Assembly (NCBI GenBank): GCA_902783305.1
Contig: CACZQU010000281.1
Span: 1-10,946 of the forward strand
Source of the DNA: an uncultured Lachnospiraceae bacterium
GTDB taxonomy: Bacteria; Bacillota; Clostridia; Lachnospirales; Lachnospiraceae
DNA: 10,946 nucleotides
Direction: 5' to 3'
The notes under the pieces: model-generated
Told to the model about the DNA's origin: nothing
The model's database searches: none
Seen by the model: the letters and a program-made list of their open reading frames with translations, nothing else
In this document: positions 6,430-10,946 of the stretch, piece by piece
Position numbering within the stretch: the stretch's first letter is position 1
How the letters are laid out: each line of letters opens with the position of its first letter
Made by a program: the position numbers and the translations under genes

Positions 6430-7191
6430 ATGGCATCGATGCTTCAGGTGAACAATCTGGGAATCTCATTTGGCGGCCTTCACGCGGTCGATGATTTTCA
6501 TGTCAGTGTGCAGGAGGGCGAGCTTTATGGTCTGATCGGACCAAACGGGGCTGGTAAGACGACGATTTTCAATCTTCTGACCGGTGTGTACAAACCGAAT
6601 GAAGGAATCATCCGTCTGGATGGCGTAGATATCACAGGGAGAAGGACGACGGATATCAACAAAGCGGGTGTAGCCAGAACCTTTCAGAATATCCGCCTGT
6701 TTTCTAAAATGCCGGTGCTGGACAATGTCAAGACAGGTCTCCATCATCATTATCCCTACAGCATGGTATCAGGCCTGCTTCGGCTTCCTTCCTACCGGAA
6801 GGCGGAGGAGGAAATGGACAGGGAAGCTCTTGAGCTCCTGAAGGTCTTTGACCTGGACAAGGAAGCGGAGGTGCTGGCTTCCAACCTGCCTTATGGAAAA
6901 CAGCGGAAGCTGGAGATCGCCAGAGCCCTTGCCACAAAACCAAAGCTGCTGCTCCTTGATGAACCGGCGGCGGGAATGAACCCCAATGAGACAGCGGAGC
7001 TGATGGATACGATCCGGCTGGTGCGTGACGAGTTCCACATCACGGTCTTCCTGATTGAGCATGATATGAAACTGGTTTCCGGGATCTGCGAACGGCTGAC
7101 CGTTCTGAACTTCGGCCGCGTCCTCACGGAGGGCGAGACGAGCCAGGTGCTCCATGATCCTGAGGTGATCAAGGCTTATCTGGGCGAATAG
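6430..7191 (+). CDS. livG: Branched-chain amino acid ABC transporter ATP-binding protein LivG
   Basis: LivG is one of two different ATPases that drive the importer. The 253-residue product has Walker A GPNGAGKTT (37-45) and the Q-loop glutamine in ARTFQNIRLF (Q86). It carries the LivG-type signature LPYGKQRKLEIARAL (153-167, in place of LSGGQ), Walker B LLLLDEP (173-179) and the switch histidine in IEHDM (H211). The C-terminal part GEPxxV-like (here GETSQVLHDPEVIKAYLGE) is also typical. All catalytic residues are present. AAAGGAGG lies at the end of livM (6413-6420) and serves this start, which is one base after the livM stop. livF follows after 10 bases. Confidence 0.96.
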   Translation: MASMLQVNNLGISFGGLHAVDDFHVSVQEGELYGLIGPNGAGKTTIFNLLTGVYKPNEGIIRLDGVDITGRRTTDINKAGVARTFQNIRLFSKMPVLDNVKTGLHHHYPYSMVSGLLRLPSYRKAEEEMDREALELLKVFDLDKEAEVLASNLPYGKQRKLEIARALATKPKLLLLDEPAAGMNPNETAELMDTIRLVRDEFHITVFLIEHDMKLVSGICERLTVLNFGRVLTEGETSQVLHDPEVIKAYLGE

Positions 7192-7201
7192 GAGGGCGGA
7201 C

Positions 7202-7912
7202 ATGTCATTATTGGAAGTAAAGGGCATCAAGGTATACTACGGAATGATTCAGGCGCTCAAAGGGATCTCCTTTGAGGTCAATGAGGGAGAGGTCGTCGCG
7301 CTGATCGGGGCCAACGGCGCGGGAAAGACGACGACGCTCCACACGGTGACGGGCCTTCTGAGGGCAAAGGAAGGAACGATCCGCTATCAGGACAGGGATA
7401 TCACGCATATGCCGGCACATAAGATCGTGGCTATGGGAATGGCTCATGTCCCTGAGGGGCGGAGGGTGTTTGCCAATATGACGGTTCTTCAGAATCTCCG
7501 CATGGGAGCCTATACCCGGAAGGACAAGGATGAGATCGAAAAAACGCTGGAGCTGGTGTACCATCGTTTTCCGAGGCTGAAGGAACGCCGCGGCCAGGTT
7601 GCCGGTACATTGTCCGGAGGAGAGCAGCAGATGCTGGCCATGGGCCGGGCGCTGATGAGCAAGCCAAAGATCCTTCTCATGGATGAGCCTTCCATGGGGC
7701 TGTCGCCGATCTTCGTCAATGAGATTTTTGATATCATCCAGAAGGTCAGCGAAAGCGGGACCACGGTACTCCTCGTGGAGCAGAACGCGCGAAAGGCTCT
7801 CTCGATCGCGGACAGGGCATATGTACTGGAGACCGGAAGAATTACGATGGAAGGACCGGCACAGGATATGCTCAATAACAAAGCCGTTCAGGAAGCGTAT
7901 CTGGGAGAATAA
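7202..7912 (+). CDS. livF: Branched-chain amino acid ABC transporter ATP-binding protein LivF
   Basis: LivF is the second ATPase, forming a heterodimer with LivG under LivHM. The 236-residue product has Walker A GANGAGKTT (36-44), the family's VPEGRRVF in the Q-loop region (83-90), signature LSGGEQQML (137-145) and Walker B ILLMDEP (157-163). It has LVEQN (191-195), where Q194 stands where most ABC ATPases have the switch histidine. Both the glutamate in the Q-loop region and the glutamine in the H-loop are usual for LivF, so they are not defects. AGGAGGGCGG directly before ATG is the ribosome binding site. It ends the transporter genes; the next gene follows after 57 bases with its own ribosome binding site and no terminator between. 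Confidence 0.96.
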   Translation: MSLLEVKGIKVYYGMIQALKGISFEVNEGEVVALIGANGAGKTTTLHTVTGLLRAKEGTIRYQDRDITHMPAHKIVAMGMAHVPEGRRVFANMTVLQNLRMGAYTRKDKDEIEKTLELVYHRFPRLKERRGQVAGTLSGGEQQMLAMGRALMSKPKILLMDEPSMGLSPIFVNEIFDIIQKVSESGTTVLLVEQNARKALSIADRAYVLETGRITMEGPAQDMLNNKAVQEAYLGE

Positions 7913-7969
7913 TCATGCAAATGCTTCGTATTTTGCGGGAAACAGCACCGGAAAGGAGGATTTGCCGCA

Positions 7970-8578
7970 ATGGATCATTACGTAGTCACAATCGCAAGGC
8001 AGTATGGGAGCGGCGCCAGAACCATCGGGAGAATGCTGGCCAGTGATCTTGGCATAGGGTATTATGACAAGGATATCATTCATATGGCATCGGAAGACAG
8101 CGGAATCCTGGAGCAGATGTTCGGCAGGGTTGACGAATATTCCAACACGAAGCTGCCGCTGTTTGGAAAAAACGGGATCTATACCGGGGAAGTAGCAGGT
8201 CCTTCCAGCAAGGATTTTATTTCCGATGAGAATCTTTTTGCCTATCAGGCAAAGATTATCCGCGAGCTGGCGAAGAATCAGTCCTGTGTGATCATCGGCA
8301 GATGCGCAAATTATATCCTGAGAGATTATCCCAATGTCGTCAGAGTGTTTGTTCATGCCGACATGGCCGTGCGTCTCGAAAGAGCCGGGAAGATTCAGAG
8401 CATGGCGCCGAAGGAGCTGGAGAGGTATCTTCTGAAGGATGACCGGCGCAAAGAGGATTTCAGCCGCCGCTTCACCGGGAAGTCCTGGACAGATCTGACG
8501 CAGTATGACCTTATCATTGACAGCGGGAAAAACAGCTATGAACGCTGTGTGCAAGTGATCAAAGCCAATATGATCTGA
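7970..8578 (+). CDS. Cytidylate kinase-like family protein
   Basis: This 202-residue cytosolic protein belongs to the cytidylate kinase-like group (Pfam Cytidylate_kin2 type), common in Clostridia and of unproven substrate. The N-terminus VVTIARQYGSGARTIGRMLA is the family's altered P-loop: GSGARTIG at 13-20 lacks the GK[ST] lysine of a normal Walker A. Next come YYDKDIIHMA (31-40), the conserved IIGRCANYIL, a basic segment KDDRRKEDFSRRFTGKSW that resembles a lid domain, and YDLIIDSG near the end. AAAGGAGG (7952-7959) precedes the ATG. It lies 57 bases after livF with no terminator between, so it may be co-transcribed with the transporter, but no functional link is evident. True nucleotide kinase activity is uncertain given the P-loop. 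Confidence 0.88.
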   Translation: MDHYVVTIARQYGSGARTIGRMLASDLGIGYYDKDIIHMASEDSGILEQMFGRVDEYSNTKLPLFGKNGIYTGEVAGPSSKDFISDENLFAYQAKIIRELAKNQSCVIIGRCANYILRDYPNVVRVFVHADMAVRLERAGKIQSMAPKELERYLLKDDRRKEDFSRRFTGKSWTDLTQYDLIIDSGKNSYERCVQVIKANMI

Positions 8579-8615
8579 AGGAGCTGAAAGCAGCATCTGA
8601 AGAGAAGGGAAAAAC

Positions 8616-8681
8616 AGTGAGCCAGGGTCTTCCGGTGACAGAGGAAAATATCTGTTCCTGGAAAGTCCTGGCTCACTTTTT
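8616..8681. terminator. Bidirectional intrinsic terminator between convergent genes
   Basis: AGTGAGCCAGG (8616-8626) pairs perfectly with CCTGGCTCACT (8667-8677), 11 bp. The 40-base interior forms further pairs: CTTCC with GGAAAG, and ACAGA with TCTGT at the tip. TTTTT follows on the plus strand. On the minus strand the same stem is followed by G and then TTTTT, from AAAAA at 8610-8614. It therefore serves both the plus-strand kinase-like gene and the minus-strand DUF4364 gene, which converge here. Confidence 0.87.
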
Positions 8682-8709
8682 GTATCCGGCCGGAGATGAG
8701 CCGGAATTT

Positions 8710-9222
8710 CTACATCAGTTCATCGATCAGTTTTTCATACATCATCTGGCTGCGCGAAGGCCATCTGGAGCAGATTTCCTTTGCCGCCTGTACTCCGGGG
8801 ACACGGAGAGTCAGGTCGATGACGGTGTCTTTTTCCTCCATAAGCTGGCAGCGGACATGGCATCTGCCGATGACGCTCATGCTGTAGTCCGCCCTGGCGC
8901 TGAGCGTTTTGCGGGTGTCGATATGGAGCTCCCGCACACGGTCCATGATGGCCTTGCGCAGCTCCTCGCTCAGAGAATTTTTCAGGTAAACGAAAGCCTC
9001 CTTGCCGGAAGGGGTCATGGAATAGTAGGTGGAGTTTCCTGTCGTTTCCTTGTGGATCATTCCTCCCTCCTCCAGCTCGGACAGAGCCTGCTGGAGATGA
9101 AAGTAATTGGAGAACAGCTCCTCTAAGAGCACGTCACAGATGGCGGTGGTATTGACCGGCCAGGAGATGTTATCCAGCAGGTAGAGTATCGACAGCTTGT
9201 AATTGGGAAGGAAATCATCCAT
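8710..9222 (-). CDS. DUF4364 family protein, winged-helix type
   Basis: The 170-residue product begins MDDFLPNYKLSILYLLDNIS and resembles the DUF4364 family of Clostridia, whose N-terminal part looks like a PadR-like winged helix. The segment SNYFHLQQALSELEEGGMIH followed by STYYSMTPSGKEAFVYL (about 38-76) fits a recognition helix and wing that bind DNA. The C-terminal half, with TVIDLTLRVP and SRWPSRSQMMYEKLID, has no known role. I chose the ATG at 9222 because GGAGGCGG lies 6 bases upstream; the frame is open further but only into the Pro/Arg-rich antisense of its neighbour. The start overlaps the end of the DUF624 gene by 8 bases (ATGGATGA), which suggests coupled translation. A regulator of its partner or of membrane functions is an inference only. 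Confidence 0.85.
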   Translation of the reverse strand: MDDFLPNYKLSILYLLDNISWPVNTTAICDVLLEELFSNYFHLQQALSELEEGGMIHKETTGNSTYYSMTPSGKEAFVYLKNSLSEELRKAIMDRVRELHIDTRKTLSARADYSMSVIGRCHVRCQLMEEKDTVIDLTLRVPGVQAAKEICSRWPSRSQMMYEKLIDELM

Positions 9223-10024
9223 TTTTTTCCGCCTCCGGACCGGCTTCGCCGGCGGATCCTGAATCTTCTGAGCCTGCCGGGGCACCGGGATCAGACGGGA
9301 TAACGGGCGGAGCCGGTTTTCCGGCTTCCGTCTGGACACCGACGCTCCCTGCCGGTTCTTCCGGTTCGGCTGGCGTATCGGTGCCGTCTTCCTCTTTGGG
9401 GATATAGTTGTCGAAAATCCTCACAAAGAAAAAGGAATTGATGAAGGCAATGAGGGCGACGCCCATCATGATCCCGACAAGGAGAACCAGTCCCTGCATT
9501 TCACCCGAAGGACTGAAGAAGAAAGCCAGCACAGGCAGCGCTGTGACAGCGGCAATCAGCAGGGTGTAGGGAAGGTGGCGGATCGCCATCAACAGAGCGT
9601 TGATAAAGGTGTTCTTTACGGTATTCACAAATTTGGCAAGAAGCGGATAGATATAGAGAAAAACCATGAGGTAGAAGAGGAGAGTCACCATCAGCAGGAC
9701 ATACATGACCTTGGAAAAAGCTGCGTCGACGGAGCTGACGAACCGGAAATCAACATACAGCACCGCCGCCACGGCCAGCATAATCACGTTGATGATGATG
9801 CCCTGCTTCAGATTCTGCCGGAAGGACTGAAAAAATCCTTTTACGATATAGGATTCTTCATTGCGGACCATCTTCAGCGTGACATAGAAAAGTGCGGTGA
9901 GGGAAGGCCCGATGGTGATGACCGGGATGCAGCATACCAGGCACAGAATATTCAGTATGATCAGATCCGCCACGCGTGACATGGCGGAAAAAAACTTGTT
10001 GTCCATGTTGAAAAAGCGTTCCAT
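9215..10024 (-). CDS. DUF624 (YesL-type) membrane protein with an acidic C-terminal tail
   Basis: The 269-residue product has about five membrane spans (near 20-45, 76-93, 105-129, 152-172, 178-200) and the features of DUF624/YesL proteins. These are the N-terminal FFNMDNKFFSAMSRVADLIILN, the PVITIGPSLTALFYVTLKMVR-like stretch and the conserved GFFQSFRQNLKQG. The family is of unknown function, often near carbohydrate genes. Residues 211-269 form a Pro/Glu/Gly/Ser/Ala-rich tail with no hydrophobic span, which makes the protein longer than the 200-220 residues I expect. The start is ATG at 10024, six bases after GGAGGAG; a TTG at 10039 overlaps that ribosome binding site and is less likely. It is the first gene of a two-gene unit with DUF4364, read from a promoter at about 10186-10214. 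Confidence 0.85.
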   Translation of the reverse strand: MERFFNMDNKFFSAMSRVADLIILNILCLVCCIPVITIGPSLTALFYVTLKMVRNEESYIVKGFFQSFRQNLKQGIIINVIMLAVAAVLYVDFRFVSSVDAAFSKVMYVLLMVTLLFYLMVFLYIYPLLAKFVNTVKNTFINALLMAIRHLPYTLLIAAVTALPVLAFFFSPSGEMQGLVLLVGIMMGVALIAFINSFFFVRIFDNYIPKEEDGTDTPAEPEEPAGSVGVQTEAGKPAPPVIPSDPGAPAGSEDSGSAGEAGPEAEKNG

Positions 10025-10185
10025 CTGTAACTCCTCCAAAGCTCCGTAGATTTACCGGAAGCACCTGATATCCGGAACGGATATTTCAGTATTTCCCTGC
10101 ATACAGCTCACGGACCGGCCTTTTTCCTGTGTGCGAGGGGAAGGGCACCCCCAAATGGCCATCCGCAGCGTAGTAACATCTATTC

Positions 10186-10214
10186 AGTATATCTTTTTCT
10201 TTCTGAAAAAGCAA
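10186..10214 (-). promoter_or_regulatory. Probable promoter of the DUF624-DUF4364 unit
   Basis: On the minus strand TTGCTT (10214-10209) and TATACT (10191-10186) are separated by 17 bases. The -10 matches five of six consensus bases, while the -35 matches only TTG. The start would be near 10180, leaving a leader of about 155 bases. The leader holds a hairpin with ATATCCG-TTC-CGGATAT at its core (around 10066-10082), not followed by a T-tract. I recognise no riboswitch in it. Confidence 0.55.
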
Positions 10215-10235
10215 GGATTGGGTTTTATTCGCCTC

Positions 10236-10263
10236 TTGACAACTCCGGTAAGTATGATAGAAT
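10236..10263 (+). promoter_or_regulatory. Sigma-A promoter of lon
   Basis: TTGACA (10236-10241) and TAGAAT (10258-10263) are separated by 16 bases, with TG at 10255-10256 giving an extended -10. The start is expected at about 10270, directly before the CIRCE operator and about 54 bases before the lon ATG. The divergent promoter of the DUF624 gene begins about 20 bases upstream, in a shared intergenic region (10025-10323, 299 bases). Confidence 0.82.
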
Positions 10264-10274
10264 GAGGAAAGTGG

Positions 10275-10301
10275 TTAGCACTCGATTATTAAGAGTGCTG
10301 A
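10275..10301 (+). promoter_or_regulatory. CIRCE operator (HrcA binding site)
   Basis: TTAGCACTC, nine bases, GAGTGCTGA matches the CIRCE consensus TTAGCACTC-N9-GAGTGCTAA at 17 of 18 positions. It lies just downstream of the expected transcription start of lon. CIRCE is the operator of the heat-shock repressor HrcA, usually at groESL and hrcA-grpE-dnaK. Here it should repress lon until heat or misfolded protein titrates GroEL away from HrcA. Confidence 0.93.
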
Positions 10302-10323
10302 CAGACTGAAGGGAGAGAAATGC

Positions 10324-10946
10324 ATGATTACTGTGCCAATTTATGACCTGTTATTACTTCCCGGTGTGACGTTTTATTTCAAAAAAGATACCTTTCCCCA
10401 GCAGGGCATCGGGTCGGAGAGTGTTGGTGAGAGTATTCTCTTTGTCATGCTCAGAGCGGAAAAAGACAGGCAGGATCTGACCTCGGAGGATATCTATCCG
10501 ATCGGGATCCACGGGGTGATCGATAATATAGACGATGAGGAAAACATCCGCGTGCACGCTGACCAGCTGGTGCATATCCGGAATATCCGTCAGGTGGATG
10601 AAGGACTCCATGCGGATATCGAGCCTGTAGAGGAGATTGATGATCTCCCCGGGGAGGAAGCGAAGGAACGCTTTGCCAAGGTCAAGAAGCAGCTGATGGA
10701 CTACTCCAAGGGGCTTCAGTGGGGAATCTGGGCGAGAAGCATGATTTACCACTGGAACAGCCTTGAGGAAGCGATCTGTGCTCTGGCCGGGTACATGAAC
10801 TACAGCTGGCAGGATAAATACGCGCTTCTGGAGATGACCTCCCGCCGGGAACGGTTCAACCATATGGAAGAAGCGATCTTTGAGCTGATGGAGATCTTCC
10901 GGGTGGGAGAGGAGGCAGAGTCTGCCCAGAAGGATTCCAATGAGAA
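10324..10946 (+). CDS. lon: Lon protease, N-terminal part (cut by window end)
   Basis: Lon is a cytosolic ATP-dependent serine protease that degrades misfolded and regulatory proteins. The 207 complete codons in view give MITVPIYDLLLLPGVTFYF, the start of the Lon substrate-binding domain in a diverged form. Next come ESILFVMLRAEKD, EDIYPIGIHGVIDNI, and a helical stretch ending YALLEMTSRRERFNHMEEAI, which corresponds to the region before the coiled coil of Lon. The frame is open at the window end, so the AAA+ and protease domains (Walker A, catalytic Ser-Lys) are not visible. ATG at 10324 follows GGGAGAG (10311-10317) by 6 bases. The CIRCE operator upstream supports a heat-shock protease. A stand-alone LON-domain protein cannot be excluded from this window alone. 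Confidence 0.82.
   Translation, partial: MITVPIYDLLLLPGVTFYFKKDTFPQQGIGSESVGESILFVMLRAEKDRQDLTSEDIYPIGIHGVIDNIDDEENIRVHADQLVHIRNIRQVDEGLHADIEPVEEIDDLPGEEAKERFAKVKKQLMDYSKGLQWGIWARSMIYHWNSLEEAICALAGYMNYSWQDKYALLEMTSRRERFNHMEEAIFELMEIFRVGEEAESAQKDSNE

Noticed and set aside
8617..9126. Open frame of 169 codons on the plus strand opposite the DUF4364 gene
   Set aside because: It starts inside the terminator stem and is the antisense of a better-supported gene with a ribosome binding site.
9575..9979. Histidine- and aspartate-rich frame of 134 codons on the plus strand
   Set aside because: This composition is the expected antisense of a membrane protein with Met, Val and Ile-rich spans; no ribosome binding site.
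10354..10863. Minus-strand frame of 169 codons within lon
   Set aside because: It is antisense to the Lon N-terminal domain, which has a promoter, an operator and a ribosome binding site on the plus strand.
1..10946. CRISPR array, insertion sequence, tRNA, T-box or phage genes
   Set aside because: No regularly spaced repeats, no transposase or integrase, no cloverleaf and no T-box core motif (AGGGTGGNACCGCG) were seen.

Overview
The window looks like chromosomal core DNA of a Gram-positive anaerobe of the class Clostridia, most probably Lachnospiraceae. This rests on recognising protein families rather than on a search. The supporting signs are the ftsZ and infC-rpmI-rplT neighbourhood, a DUF4364 protein, a cytidylate kinase-like P-loop protein, a divergent Lon N-terminus of the type I associate with Lachnospiraceae, strong AGGAGG ribosome binding sites and moderate GC content. 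I see no insertion sequence, CRISPR array, tRNA, rRNA, phage gene or other sign of a mobile accessory region.

Layout. (1) 17-1225: ftsZ, complete. (2) 1226-1770: 545 bases without a protein gene. They hold a rod-like inverted-repeat element (1266-1401) that I cannot name, an extended -10 promoter (1419-1447), and a long structured leader with an internal terminator (1614-1646) that fits an L20-type attenuator. (3) 1771-2980: infC, rpmI and rplT. infC starts on a rare ATT codon with a well-placed ribosome binding site. (4) 2988-3083: a near-consensus extended -10 promoter followed about 30-60 bases later by a strong terminator, before a branched-chain amino acid type ABC transporter. (5) 3192-7912: livJ-livH-livM-livG-livF, a complete importer with a 10-bp hairpin after the binding-protein gene. 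(6) 7970-8578: a cytidylate kinase-like protein, then a large hairpin that works as a terminator on both strands. (7) 9222-8710 and 10024-9215 on the minus strand: a DUF624/YesL-type membrane protein overlapping by 8 bases a DUF4364 winged-helix protein. (8) 10236-10946: a sigma-A promoter, a CIRCE heat-shock operator over the transcription start, and the N-terminal part of lon, cut by the window end.

How the parts work together. The first half is cell division and translation, with predicted feedback of L20 on infC-rpmI-rplT through the leader and of IF3 on its own ATT start. The middle is an amino acid uptake operon whose promoter lies upstream of a terminator, so it is either attenuated or makes a short RNA. 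The right end is a stress-regulated protease divergent from a small membrane-protein and regulator unit of unknown role.

I do not see a convincing new multi-gene system. The least explained items are the 136-base structured element after ftsZ, the promoter-terminator pair before livJ, the CIRCE-controlled lon, and the DUF624-DUF4364 pair.
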